Of a stretch of 64,000 nucleotides of DNA, positions 37,288-46,524 are shown in pieces; positions within the stretch are counted from its first letter, which is position 1, and each line of letters starts with the position of its first letter. The notes beneath the pieces are model-generated. The model searched no databases. It was not told the DNA's origin and saw nothing but the letters and a program-made list of their open reading frames with translations. The position numbers and the translations under genes were made by a program. The stretch comes from Flavobacterium sp. Its GTDB lineage: Bacteria; Bacteroidota; Bacteroidia; Flavobacteriales; Flavobacteriaceae. The DNA lies in NCBI RefSeq assembly GCF_024642105.1, contig NZ_JAHEBT010000056.1:86531-150530 (forward strand), read 5' to 3'.

Positions 37288-39177
37288 TTATTGAGCTAAA
37301 AATAAAAAGGAAATAATGGCACAAAGACCCAAAACAAAAGCAAAAAGGTACAATCCTACACTTCCATTTTGTACTTTTTTCCCTTGAAGACTAATTGCGG
37401 TGGTTACTTTTCCGAATCCAAATACGAAAGCAGATAAGTTGGTTTCTACTTGGTCTCTGAAGAATTTAGACAATTCGTTAATCGATTTTACAAACAAGAA
37501 GTTATAGATTTCGTCCAAATAGTATTTGTTATACAACACTTTTGCAAATCCTGTAATGGAAGCATCGTCTCCAGGAACTGTATTTTGTTTGTTGTATTTG
37601 GCATAAGCCAATCCAATTCCAACTAATCCTCCAACAACCGCTACCGCCATTAATAGGTATTCAGTATTTCCTAAATGGTGTACTTCTGAAGCTAATTTTG
37701 GTAAAATTGGAATCAAATATTCATTCAACCAAGAATTCCCTGGCAAGCTAATTAGTCCGCCAATGGTAGCCAAAATAGCTAAAACAATTAAAGGAAATGT
37801 AATCAAAGCAGGACTTTCGTGTAAGTGGTGTTTTTGTTCTTCCGTTCCTCTAAACTCGTTAAAGAAAGTCAAGAACATCAAACGGAACATATAGAAAGCG
37901 GTCATAATAGATGCCACCGAAGCGACAACCCATAACGGAATATTATGATGAAAAGCCGTTAACAAAATTTCGTCTTTAGAGAAGAATCCTGAAAATACAG
38001 GAACTCCTGAAATAGCCAAAGAAGAAACTAACATCGTGATGAAAGTAATTGGCATAGCTTTTTTCAATCCGCCCATCTTGCGCATGTCTTGTTCGCCATG
38101 TAAAGCGTGGATGACAGAACCTGAACCCAAGAACAAACAGGCTTTGAAAAAGGCGTGCGTGATTACGTGGAAAACAGCTACTTCATAAGCCCCTAGACCT
38201 AATGCTAAAAACATTAATCCTAATTGCGAAACAGTAGAGTAGGCCAAGACCTTTTTAATATCGTTTTGTACCAAACCAATTGTTGCTGCTACTAAAGCCG
38301 TAATGGCTCCAATTACCGCAATGATGCTTTGAACGTCTGGTGTTAAATCAAAAACAAAATTCAAACGCGTAATCATAAAAATACCCGCTGTTACCATTGT
38401 TGCTGCGTGAATCAAAGCTGAAACCGGTGTAGGTCCCGCCATCGCATCAGGTAACCAAGTGTATAATGGTATTTGTGCTGATTTTCCGGTTGCACCAATA
38501 AACAAACACAAGGCAGCTGCTGAAAGCCAATACAAATCAATGTTGGTTGGGCCAGCAATAGCCGTTTTTAATGTCGCATAGTCTAAGGTAGAGAACAAAT
38601 GCCCTAAAATGAAGATTCCAATTAGTAATCCTAAATCTCCAATTCGGTTCATGATGAATGCTTTTTTAGCCGCATCATTATAGTCTTGGTTTTTGTACCA
38701 AAATCCAATTAATAGATACGAACACAATCCTACACCTTCCCAACCGATGAATAAAACCAATAAGTTACTTCCCACTACTAACGTAATCATGAAGAAAACG
38801 AACAAGTTGAGGTAGGCAAAGAATTTGTGCATATTCTCGTCGTCGTGCATGTAGCTGATCGAATACAAATGGATTAGCGAACCAATTCCAGTGACAAAAA
38901 GCAACCATAAAACAGACAATTGGTCTAACAAAAAGCCAAAGTCGATTTTGATAGTACTCACATGAATCCAATCAAAAAGGGTAATGTTGAATCCTTTTGG
39001 TTCAGCAGTTAATGCGCCAAAGAAATAAATTGAAGTAGCAAATGAAATCGCTACCGAAAGTGTTCCGATGATTCCTGAAACGGTTTTTCCTACACTTTTT
39101 CCAAAGAAAACGTTGATTAAAAATCCCGCAAAAGGAGCAAGAACTAATAGTAAAGCTATATTGGTATTCATTTCCAT
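37288..39177 (-). CDS. nuoL: NADH-quinone oxidoreductase subunit L
   Basis: 629 residues, the largest antiporter-like subunit of complex I, including the long lateral helix near the C-terminus. Conserved features: FIGWEGVGLCSYLLIGFWY (key glutamate), GATGKSAQIPLYTWLPDAMA (key lysine), HAATMVTAGIFMITR and QNDIKKVLAYSTVSQLG. The start is ATG GAA ATG; the second Met is an alternative. The start lies directly next to the nuoK stop, with no gap, in normal operon order. Confidence 0.96.
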   Translation of the reverse strand: MEMNTNIALLLVLAPFAGFLINVFFGKSVGKTVSGIIGTLSVAISFATSIYFFGALTAEPKGFNITLFDWIHVSTIKIDFGFLLDQLSVLWLLFVTGIGSLIHLYSISYMHDDENMHKFFAYLNLFVFFMITLVVGSNLLVLFIGWEGVGLCSYLLIGFWYKNQDYNDAAKKAFIMNRIGDLGLLIGIFILGHLFSTLDYATLKTAIAGPTNIDLYWLSAAALCLFIGATGKSAQIPLYTWLPDAMAGPTPVSALIHAATMVTAGIFMITRLNFVFDLTPDVQSIIAVIGAITALVAATIGLVQNDIKKVLAYSTVSQLGLMFLALGLGAYEVAVFHVITHAFFKACLFLGSGSVIHALHGEQDMRKMGGLKKAMPITFITMLVSSLAISGVPVFSGFFSKDEILLTAFHHNIPLWVVASVASIMTAFYMFRLMFLTFFNEFRGTEEQKHHLHESPALITFPLIVLAILATIGGLISLPGNSWLNEYLIPILPKLASEVHHLGNTEYLLMAVAVVGGLVGIGLAYAKYNKQNTVPGDDASITGFAKVLYNKYYLDEIYNFLFVKSINELSKFFRDQVETNLSAFVFGFGKVTTAISLQGKKVQNGSVGLYLFAFVLGLCAIISFLFLAQ

Positions 39178-39498
39178 TTATCCTTTTAAGTTTTTTAGGG
39201 TATCGATACTAATCGAACCTGAATTTTTAAATATCGATACTAAAATGGCCAATCCAACGGCAACTTCTGCAGCAGCAACAGCCATGGAGAAAAACACGAA
39301 AACCTGTCCTTGAGCATCTTGGTGGTAGGTTGAAAAAGCAACAAACAATAAGTTTACGGCATTCAACATAATTTCGATGGACATAAAAACGATAATGGCA
39401 TTTCGTCTGTACAATACTCCGAATATTCCAATACAAAAAAGGATAACACTCAGGAAGATATAGTTTTCTATACCAATTTGATTTAAAATATTATTCAT
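39178..39498 (-). CDS. nuoK: NADH-quinone oxidoreductase subunit K
   Basis: 106 residues with three membrane helices. The two conserved membrane glutamates of the family are visible: in [16 protein letters not shown] and in [15 protein letters not shown]. These belong to the proton route linking the quinone site and antiporter subunits. Directly abuts nuoL, one base after nuoJ. Confidence 0.96.
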   Translation of the reverse strand: MNNILNQIGIENYIFLSVILFCIGIFGVLYRRNAIIVFMSIEIMLNAVNLLFVAFSTYHQDAQGQVFVFFSMAVAAAEVAVGLAILVSIFKNSGSISIDTLKNLKG

Positions 39499-39499
39499 T

Positions 39500-40012
39500 T
39501 TATTTCTCTAGTTTTTCTTTCTTAGACAATAGAACGGTACCAATCATGGCTACTAACAACAAGATCGAGGCAAATTCAAAAGGAACCATATATTCGTTCA
39601 ATAGGATTTTACCTAATACTTTAATTGATTGGTAATCTTCGCCAGTAGCAATGTATTCTCCAGCAATTGGTTTTGAATTGATAAAAATTGTAATCAAAAT
39701 CAAGCATACCAAACAGAAAGAAACAATCGCTCCTAAACGGGTAATTCTTGGTTTGTGTACTTCGTTTTCTTTATTCAAGTTCATTAACATAATGGTAAAC
39801 AAGAACAATATCATAATGGCTCCCGAATAGACAATGATGTGAACAATAGCTAAAAACTGTGCATTCAATAATAAATAATGTCCCGCTACTGAGAAGAAAC
39901 AAATCACAAGGTAGATGGCACTATGAATTGGGTTTCGACTAAAAACGGTCAAAAATGCGGTTGATAATGTAATTGCGGCTAATACGCAAAAAAGGATAAG
40001 TAATATAGACAT
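39500..40012 (-). CDS. nuoJ: NADH-quinone oxidoreductase subunit J
   Basis: 170 residues with about five membrane helices. The family signature [20 protein letters not shown] contains the pi-bulge helix residues. The start overlaps the nuoI stop by one base. The C-terminal tail ([10 protein letters not shown]) is charged and probably cytoplasmic. It is the standard complex I subunit between nuoI and nuoK. Confidence 0.95.
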   Translation of the reverse strand: MSILLILFCVLAAITLSTAFLTVFSRNPIHSAIYLVICFFSVAGHYLLLNAQFLAIVHIIVYSGAIMILFLFTIMLMNLNKENEVHKPRITRLGAIVSFCLVCLILITIFINSKPIAGEYIATGEDYQSIKVLGKILLNEYMVPFEFASILLLVAMIGTVLLSKKEKLEK

Positions 40013-40557
40013 TAGTTCGCGTTTTTAAGTTGAGCATTTTGAATCGCCATTTCTAAAGGCATGACCAATTTGTCTTTTCCAAAAATAAAATCTTCTCTAT
40101 CATAATTAGAAGGCACTAACTCTTTAGAAATTGTCAAATAAATTGCATCCTTTGGACAAGCTTCTTCACACAATCCACAGAAAATACAACGCAACATGTT
40201 GATTTCGTAGATTTCAGCATATTTTTCTTCTCGGTACAAATGTTTTTCGTCTGCTCTACGTTCGGCAGCTTTCATCGTGATCGCTTCCGCTGGACAAGAC
40301 AAAGCACACAATCCACAAGCCGTACAATTTTCACGACCTTGTTCGTCACGTTTTAGCATGTGGCGTCCACGGTATACCGGACTCATTTCGCGCACTTGCT
40401 CCGGATAGTGAATCGTTGCCTTTTTCTTAAAAAAGTGCTTGATCGTAATGAACAATCCTTTGATAATTGCGATAAGATACATTTTTTCCAAAAAAGTCAT
40501 CTCTTTGTTAGAGACCACCTTTTTTCTTCCCGATAAGGATATTGTTTCTATTGACAT
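40012..40557 (-). CDS. nuoI: NADH-quinone oxidoreductase subunit I (two 4Fe-4S clusters)
   Basis: 181 residues. Two ferredoxin motifs, CTACGLCALSCPAEAI and CIFCGLCEEACPKDAI, bind clusters N6a and N6b, which pass electrons from NuoG to NuoB. An N-terminal amphipathic segment (LIAIIKGLFITIKHFFKKKA) likely touches the membrane. The 58-bp gap to nuoH contains no gene, and the start overlaps nothing; the end overlaps nuoJ by one base. Confidence 0.96.
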   Translation of the reverse strand: MSIETISLSGRKKVVSNKEMTFLEKMYLIAIIKGLFITIKHFFKKKATIHYPEQVREMSPVYRGRHMLKRDEQGRENCTACGLCALSCPAEAITMKAAERRADEKHLYREEKYAEIYEINMLRCIFCGLCEEACPKDAIYLTISKELVPSNYDREDFIFGKDKLVMPLEMAIQNAQLKNAN

Positions 40558-40615
40558 TTTTTATTTTTTTATTTCTTAAGGTGATTTTAATTGGCACCCC
40601 TAAAATTGATATAGT

Positions 40616-41668
40616 TTAGAATCCTAAATAGGCAGCGATATCCGCTCTTAAAATTACAATCCCTGTAATTATGATATTAATAATGGATAGTGGGATTAAT
40701 ATTCTCCATCCCAAATGCATTAATTGATCGTATCTAAATCTTGGAATCGTCCAACGAACCCACATATAGAAAAAGATAAATCCACATATTTTGATGAATA
40801 ATACTCCAATTCCAATGATGTTTCCAATATTTACCCCAACGTTTTCTACTACCCAACTCATTCCAGGATAATTGTATCCTCCGAAGAATAAAATCGCTAA
40901 AATGGTAGATGAGATGAACATATTGGCATACTCAGCAAACAAATAGAATCCCATTTTCATGGAAGAATATTCGGTGTGGTACCCTCCAATTAATTCACTT
41001 TCACATTCGGCTAGGTCAAAAGGAGTACGGTTGGTTTCTGCAAAAGCACAAATCAAGAAAATCAAAAACGAAACCGGTTGGTAAAATACATTCCAGTTCA
41101 TTCCTTCTTGTTGTGCCGAGATTTCGCGTAAGCTCAAACTCCCCGTCATCATTAATAAAGCAATCATGGACAATCCCATAGCGACTTCATAGGAAACCAT
41201 TTGCGAAGCAGCACGAACTGCTCCCATTAAAGAGAACTTATTGTTTGATGCCCATCCTCCAATCATGATGCCGTACACTCCAACAGAAACTACTCCGAAG
41301 AAGTACAACAAACCAATATTTAAGTCGGTAGCTTGTAATAAAATATCGCGTCCAAACAAGTGTAATTTATCGCCCCAAGGAATGACTGCACTAGTCATTA
41401 AAGCCGTACTCATAGCGATGGCTGGTCCTACGAAGAATAAAAAACGGTTAGGAGTATTCGGTTCAAATTCTTCTTTTGAGAATAATTTTAAACCATCCGC
41501 AAGCGGTTGTAGTAAACCTCCAAAACCCGCACGGTTAGGCCCTACACGGTCTTGCAAAAAGGCAGCTACTTTACGTTCTGCCCAAGTAGAGTACATCGCC
41601 ATAATCATGGTTACAGCAAAAACCACTACAATAACAACACTTTTTTCTATAATAAAGGTACTATCCAT
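40616..41668 (-). CDS. nuoH: NADH-quinone oxidoreductase subunit H
   Basis: 350 residues with about eight membrane helices; it joins the peripheral arm to the membrane arm and contributes to the quinone channel. Signatures include RKVAAFLQDRVGPNRAGFGG, QPLADGLKLFSKEEF and AETNRTPFDLAECESELIGG followed by YHTEYSSMKMGFYLFAEY. It starts 3 bp after the nuoG stop. Confidence 0.96.
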   Translation of the reverse strand: MDSTFIIEKSVVIVVVFAVTMIMAMYSTWAERKVAAFLQDRVGPNRAGFGGLLQPLADGLKLFSKEEFEPNTPNRFLFFVGPAIAMSTALMTSAVIPWGDKLHLFGRDILLQATDLNIGLLYFFGVVSVGVYGIMIGGWASNNKFSLMGAVRAASQMVSYEVAMGLSMIALLMMTGSLSLREISAQQEGMNWNVFYQPVSFLIFLICAFAETNRTPFDLAECESELIGGYHTEYSSMKMGFYLFAEYANMFISSTILAILFFGGYNYPGMSWVVENVGVNIGNIIGIGVLFIKICGFIFFYMWVRWTIPRFRYDQLMHLGWRILIPLSIINIIITGIVILRADIAAYLGF

Positions 41669-41671
41669 TGC

Positions 41672-42697
41672 TTACGATTTTTTGTTGTTAGTGTCCAATG
41701 GAATTTCAGCCATACTGATTTTTTTACGGTCTTCTTCTCTACCCAAAAGAATTTTTTCTTCGGTATTGATTACCACTTTTTCTAATTTGTGGTTGTATTT
41801 GTTTTGATTGATAACCGAATCTTTTTCAAAAGCTCTAGGTCCCTCGATAGTCCAATCATTTACATCTTTATGGTCAAAACGACATCCGTTACAGATGAAT
41901 TCTTCCACTTCGTGGTATTCGTCTTTTCTTCCAGTTACTCGTTGAATCTCGTCTCCAAACATCCAAACGGTTGTTTTTCCACAGCATTTGTCACAATCTC
42001 TGTGTGCGTTGTACGGCTTGCTGAACCAAACTCTCGATTTGAATCGGAACGTTTTGTCAGTCAAAGCGCCTACCGGACATACATCAATCATGTTTCCAGA
42101 GAATTCATTGTCAATTGCTTTAGAGATACAAGTCGAAATGTTGGCGTGATCACCACGATCCATTACACCATGTACTCTATTGTCAGTCAATTGGTCTGCT
42201 ACTTGAACACAACGTTGGCATAAAATACAACGGTTCATGTGCAATTGAATATTAGGGCCAATATCTTCAGGTTCGAAAGTTCTTTTCTCTTCGATATAAC
42301 GGCTTTCTGATTTTCCGTGTTCAAAACTTAAGTTTTGTAAATCACACTCTCCTGCTTGGTCGCAAACAGGGCAATCCAAAGGATGGTTGATTAGTAAGAA
42401 TTCGGTAACGGATTTTCTAGCCTCAGTAACTCGTTCCGAAGATTTTGAGTTCACTTCCATTCCGTCCATACATCCTGTTACACAAGACGCCATTAATTTT
42501 GGCATCGGTCTTGGATCAGCTTCACTTCCTTTCGAAACTTCAACTAAACAACAACGGCATTTTCCACCGCTCCCTTTTAGTTTAGAATAATAGCACATTG
42601 CTGGCGGAACTACTTCTCCACCAATCATACGGGCTGCTTGCAGGATGGTTGTTCCTGGTTCTACTTCTATTGACTGACCGTCTATTGTTACTTTCAT
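41672..42697 (-). CDS. nuoG: NADH-quinone oxidoreductase subunit G, short form (2Fe-2S and 4Fe-4S clusters only)
   Basis: 341 residues instead of about 900 in E. coli. The electron-transfer part is complete: a 2Fe-2S ferredoxin domain (about 1-80: MCYYSKLKGSGGKCRCCLVE), the His-Cys3 cluster (HPLDCPVCDQAGEC), a 4Fe-4S site (CILCQRC and DVCPVGALTDK), and a further cysteine group (DCDKCCGKTT, then FICNGCRF). The large molybdopterin-oxidoreductase-like domain is missing, and the chain ends soon after FEKDSVINQNKY. A short NuoG is, to my knowledge, usual in flavobacteria, so I do not read this as damage. It follows nuoF after 64 bp and precedes nuoH by 3 bp. Confidence 0.92.
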   Translation of the reverse strand: MKVTIDGQSIEVEPGTTILQAARMIGGEVVPPAMCYYSKLKGSGGKCRCCLVEVSKGSEADPRPMPKLMASCVTGCMDGMEVNSKSSERVTEARKSVTEFLLINHPLDCPVCDQAGECDLQNLSFEHGKSESRYIEEKRTFEPEDIGPNIQLHMNRCILCQRCVQVADQLTDNRVHGVMDRGDHANISTCISKAIDNEFSGNMIDVCPVGALTDKTFRFKSRVWFSKPYNAHRDCDKCCGKTTVWMFGDEIQRVTGRKDEYHEVEEFICNGCRFDHKDVNDWTIEGPRAFEKDSVINQNKYNHKLEKVVINTEEKILLGREEDRKKISMAEIPLDTNNKKS

Positions 42698-42761
42698 ATT
42701 ATTAGTTGTTGGTTGTTGGTTGTTAGTTTTAGGATGTCCGTCAACTATCAGCCTTCAACTT

Positions 42762-44129
42762 TTATACTGTTTGTTTGGCTACTAAATGTCTCACTTTTTC
42801 AAATGGTTCATTGACAAAATGGTCTCTATGTTTTATTTTTTCCGGGAAACGAATGTGGTATTCAAATTCCTCTCTAAAGTGACGAATCGCAGCAGCTACA
42901 GGCCAAGAAGCCGCATCACCCAAAGGACAAATCGTGTTTCCTTCAATTTTACTTTGAATACTCAAAAGCAATTCAATATCTTCTTCGCGACCGTGACCGT
43001 TTTCAATTCGGTGTAATACTTTTTCTAACCAACCTGTTCCTTCTCTACAAGGGGTACATTGACCACAGCTTTCGTGGTGGTAAAAACGAGAGAAATTCCA
43101 AGTGTTACGAACAATACAAGCCGTATCGTCATACACAATAAATCCTCCTGAACCCAACATCGATCCTGTAGCAAAACCTCCGTCTGACAAACTTTCGTAG
43201 GTCATCAATCGGTCGTCGCCATTGGCGGTTTTGTAAATTAAATTCGCTGGTAAAATTGGCACTGAACTTCCTCCTGGAACGAAGGCTTTTAAAGGTCGGT
43301 CAGAGCTCATTCCTCCTAAATATTCGTCAGAATTCATAAATTCATAGACACTTAAACCCAATTCTATCTCATATACTCCTGGATTTTTAATGTGTCCTGA
43401 AGCCGAAATTAATTTGGTTCCTGTCGAACGTCCTTCTCCAATTTTAGCGTAATCAGCACCCGAATTGTTCACAATCCAAGGCACAGCTGAAATGGTTTCT
43501 ACGTTGTTCACCACTGTTGGGTTAGCCCAAAGTCCTGATACCGCAGGGAAGGGTGGTTTAATACGCGGATTCCCACGTTTTCCTTCTAATGACTCAATTA
43601 ATGCGGTTTCTTCCCCGCAGATGTAAGCACCAGCGCCACAATGAACGTGTAGTTCTAAGTCGTAACCTGTACCTAATATATTTTTACCCAACCAACCGGC
43701 TGCTTTTGCTTCGGCGATGGCTCTTTCTAAAATTTTGAAAACCCACATGTACTCACCACGAATGTAGATGTACGAGCGGTTAGCACCCAAGGCATAACTT
43801 GAAGTAATCATACCTTCAATTAATAAGTGCGGAATGTACTCCATTAAGAAACGGTCTTTGAAAGTTCCCGGTTCTGATTCGTCAGCATTACACACTAAAT
43901 GTCTTGGTTTTCCTGATTTTTTATCAATAAAACTCCATTTCATTCCAGCAGGGAAACCTGCACCACCACGACCTCGTAGCCCAGAAGTTTTTACTTCTTC
44001 TACAACTTCGTCAGGAGTTAATGTTTTTAAGGCTTTTTCTACAGAGGCATACCCACCATTTTGACGGTATACTTCGTAGGTTTTAATCCCTGGAATATTG
44101 ATTTTGTCTAATAATATTTTTTGTGACAT
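42762..44129 (-). CDS. nuoF: NADH-quinone oxidoreductase subunit F (NADH and FMN site)
   Basis: 455 residues. NADH is oxidised here, with FMN as first acceptor. Evident motifs: RGRGGAGFPAGMKWSFI (NADH/FMN binding), HCGAGAYICGEETALIESLE, GKRGNPRIKPPFPA and the cluster N3 motif ESCGQCTPCREGTGW. It starts 1 bp after the nuoE stop. Length and order are normal. Confidence 0.96.
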   Translation of the reverse strand: MSQKILLDKINIPGIKTYEVYRQNGGYASVEKALKTLTPDEVVEEVKTSGLRGRGGAGFPAGMKWSFIDKKSGKPRHLVCNADESEPGTFKDRFLMEYIPHLLIEGMITSSYALGANRSYIYIRGEYMWVFKILERAIAEAKAAGWLGKNILGTGYDLELHVHCGAGAYICGEETALIESLEGKRGNPRIKPPFPAVSGLWANPTVVNNVETISAVPWIVNNSGADYAKIGEGRSTGTKLISASGHIKNPGVYEIELGLSVYEFMNSDEYLGGMSSDRPLKAFVPGGSSVPILPANLIYKTANGDDRLMTYESLSDGGFATGSMLGSGGFIVYDDTACIVRNTWNFSRFYHHESCGQCTPCREGTGWLEKVLHRIENGHGREEDIELLLSIQSKIEGNTICPLGDAASWPVAAAIRHFREEFEYHIRFPEKIKHRDHFVNEPFEKVRHLVAKQTV

Positions 44130-44130
44130 C

Positions 44131-44661
44131 TTATTTATCGTGTAAGATTATTTTACCCGCTTTGGCATCTTCAATAATTTGATCGATTTTTTGTTCGTTC
44201 AAATGCTCTTTGTAAAAATCGCCTAATTGCATCATTGGGGCATACCCACAAGCACCTAAGCATTCTACACCGCGAACTTCAAAAAGACCGTCTGGAGTGG
44301 TTTCGCCTACTTTTACGCCTAATTTTTCACAAGTGTAATCCATTAAGTTTTCCACTCCGTTCAAACAACAAGGAGAGGTTTGGCAAAACTCAAACATATA
44401 TTTTCCAATAGGTTTCAAGTTGAACATGGTATAAAAAGTAGCTACTTCATATACTTCAACAGGTTTAATGTTCAGAATTTCGGCAACTTTATCCATTAAT
44501 TCAATACTCAACCAGTTTTGGTGTGCATCTTGTACTTCGTGTAAAACAGGAATCAAAGCTGATTTTCTGTTTTCTTCGGGATAATGACCAATCAATTCAT
44601 TGATGCGATTCATCAAGGCTTCGGTCATGTTTATTTCTTGTTTGTGAAAGGTACGTTCCAT
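44131..44661 (-). CDS. nuoE: NADH-quinone oxidoreductase subunit E (2Fe-2S)
   Basis: 176 residues with thioredoxin-like fold. Cluster N1a ligands are in CQTSPCCLNG and VECLGACGYAP, giving the CxxxxC and CxxxC pairs of the family. The start at 44661 lies 3 bp after nuoD; an internal Met 11 codons later is an alternative. It partners with NuoF in the NADH-dehydrogenase module. Confidence 0.95.
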   Translation of the reverse strand: MERTFHKQEINMTEALMNRINELIGHYPEENRKSALIPVLHEVQDAHQNWLSIELMDKVAEILNIKPVEVYEVATFYTMFNLKPIGKYMFEFCQTSPCCLNGVENLMDYTCEKLGVKVGETTPDGLFEVRGVECLGACGYAPMMQLGDFYKEHLNEQKIDQIIEDAKAGKIILHDK

Positions 44662-44664
44662 AAT

Positions 44665-45900
44665 TTATGCGTCTAATTCTCCGGCAATAACATTTAAACT
44701 TGATAAAATTACAATGGCATCCGAAAGCATCGCACCTTTTATCATTTCTGGATAAGCTTGGTAGTATATAAAACAAGGTCTGCGGAAATGTAGTCTATAA
44801 GGAGTACGACTTCCATCAGTTACTAAATAGAATCCAATTTCTCCGTTTCCACCTTCAACAGGATGATAAATTTCAGCTACTGGAACCGGAACTTCTCCCA
44901 TTACAATTTTAAAGTGATAAATTAAAGATTCCATATTATGGTATACATCCTCTTTTGGAGGCAAGTAGTATTCTGGAACATCAGCGTGGTAAGGACCTTC
45001 AGGCAATTTAGCCAAAGCTTGACGAATGATACTGATACTTTCCCATACTTCGGCATTACGAACGCAAAAACGGTCGTAGGTATCTCCTGATTTTCCAACA
45101 GGAACAATAAAGTCAAAATCTTCATAAGAACTGTACGGCTGTGCTACACGCACATCATAGTCAACTCCTGCTGCACGCAAATTAGGTCCTGTAAATCCAT
45201 AAGCCATGGCTTGTTCGGCTGAAATAGCTCCTACATTTACGGTTCTGTCAATAAAGATTCTATTTCTTTCAAATAGGTTTTCAAATTCTTTCCAAGCAAC
45301 TGGAAACTCCTCTAAAAACACTTCTAATTTACGGAAAGCTTCTGGTGACCAATCTCTTTCGAAACCACCGATTCTTCCCATATTAGTAGTCAAACGTGCA
45401 CCACAAATTTCTTCGTAGATTTCGTAGATTTTTTCTCTGAATTGGAACACATACAAGAAACCAGTATACGCTCCAGTGTCCACTCCAAGGATAGAATTAC
45501 AGATTAAGTGGTCTGCAATTCGAGCCAATTCCATTACGATAACACGCAAATATTGCGCTCTTTTTGGCACTTCAATATCCAATAGTTTTTCTAAAGTCAT
45601 CCACCATCCCATATTGTTAATAGGAGAGGAGCAATAGTTCATTCTATCAGTAAGTGGTGTAATTTGGTAAAACGGACGGTTTTCTGCGATTTTTTCAAAA
45701 GCTCTGTGGATGTAACCAATAGTAGGTTCAGCTTCCAAGATCTTTTCTCCATCCATCAACAAGATATTTTGGAAAATACCGTGTGTCGCTGGGTGAGTTG
45801 GCCCCAAGTTCAGAATAGAAAGCTCGCTTCCGTCTTCATTATGGCGCTCTTTGATTATTTTAGCATAGCGATGCTCTGGTGGTAATAATAGTTCTGACAT
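44665..45900 (-). CDS. nuoD: NADH-quinone oxidoreductase subunit D (49-kDa type)
   Basis: 411 residues. This subunit forms the quinone pocket next to cluster N2. Signatures: NLGPTHPATHGIFQNILLMD with the conserved histidines, YIHRAFEKIAENRPFYQ, TPLTDRMNYCSSPINNMGWW and GGNGEIGFYLVTDGSRTPYR. nuoC and nuoD are separate genes here, unlike the fused E. coli nuoCD, with a repeat-containing 98-bp gap between them. Confidence 0.96.
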   Translation of the reverse strand: MSELLLPPEHRYAKIIKERHNEDGSELSILNLGPTHPATHGIFQNILLMDGEKILEAEPTIGYIHRAFEKIAENRPFYQITPLTDRMNYCSSPINNMGWWMTLEKLLDIEVPKRAQYLRVIVMELARIADHLICNSILGVDTGAYTGFLYVFQFREKIYEIYEEICGARLTTNMGRIGGFERDWSPEAFRKLEVFLEEFPVAWKEFENLFERNRIFIDRTVNVGAISAEQAMAYGFTGPNLRAAGVDYDVRVAQPYSSYEDFDFIVPVGKSGDTYDRFCVRNAEVWESISIIRQALAKLPEGPYHADVPEYYLPPKEDVYHNMESLIYHFKIVMGEVPVPVAEIYHPVEGGNGEIGFYLVTDGSRTPYRLHFRRPCFIYYQAYPEMIKGAMLSDAIVILSSLNVIAGELDA

Positions 45901-45902
45901 CT

Positions 45903-46010
45903 ATAATTAAAAATTGATAATTAAAAATTGATAATTCATGAATTTAATTTAAATTGTATTCTTACTCTTTTCAGTAATTATCAATTATTCATTGTTAATT
46001 ATGCATTGTT
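45903..46010. repeat. AT-rich tandem and inverted repeat between nuoC and nuoD
   Basis: ATAATTAAAAATTG occurs twice in tandem (45903-45930). A partly complementary stretch (CAGTAATTATCAATTATTC onward, 45972-46005) follows, so the region can fold. The nuoC stop codon and its last few codons lie inside the second arm. Confidence 0.65.
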
Positions 46011-46520
46011 TGTTGTTCTTCCGAAGAAACGATCGTCTTTATCTGTTCTTCCGCTGTCTTCCATCGGGAATTCTTTTCGCATTGGAAAAGAAACCATCTC
46101 ATCCATATTTAAAATACGTTTCAACTGTGGGTGACCAATGAAATTGATGCCGTAAAAATCGTAAGTTTCTCTTTCCATCCAGTTTGAACTTAAGAAAATA
46201 TTGGATACGGTTTTGATTTCAGGATTGTTCCCGCTAATGAACGCTTTGATTTTAATTCTTTTGTTTTCGTACCAATTGTGCAAATGATATACCACTGCAA
46301 ACTGTCTTGTTTCTTCGTTATCTGGGTAATGAACGCCGCATAAATCTGTCAAAAAGTGAAAACGTAAAACAGGATCGTTTTTTAAGAAAAGGATAACGGC
46401 TGTGATTTTGTCAGCGGCTACTTCAAATGAAAAAATATCTTTTTCTTGATTGAATTGAAAAACATCTGAACCAAAAGTGGCTACTAATTTTTCTTGTATT
46501 TCGTTTGTTTCTAAAGCCAT
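45999..46520 (-). CDS. nuoC: NADH-quinone oxidoreductase subunit C (30-kDa type)
   Basis: 173 residues. The family signature NWMERETYDFYGINFIGHPQ with LKRILNMDEMVSFPMRKEFP is present. It is a peripheral-arm subunit that packs on NuoD. It starts 4 bp after the nuoB stop. The C-terminal end, RTTNNA, is encoded inside the AT-rich repeat that separates it from nuoD, so the tail is probably not conserved. Confidence 0.95.
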   Translation of the reverse strand: MALETNEIQEKLVATFGSDVFQFNQEKDIFSFEVAADKITAVILFLKNDPVLRFHFLTDLCGVHYPDNEETRQFAVVYHLHNWYENKRIKIKAFISGNNPEIKTVSNIFLSSNWMERETYDFYGINFIGHPQLKRILNMDEMVSFPMRKEFPMEDSGRTDKDDRFFGRTTNNA

Positions 46521-46524
46521 CTTG

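Noticed and set aside
37280..37324. Upstream start extending nuoM into nuoL
   Set aside because: The added residues lie in the end of nuoL and the internal Met gives the standard NuoM N-terminus.
41241..41807. 188-codon open frame on the plus strand across nuoH and nuoG
   Set aside because: Antisense to two conserved genes, composition atypical, and no promoter seen.
41672..42697. Reading the short nuoG as a truncated pseudogene
   Set aside because: All cluster cysteines are present, the frame ends cleanly 3 bp before nuoH, and short NuoG proteins are, as far as I know, normal in flavobacteria.
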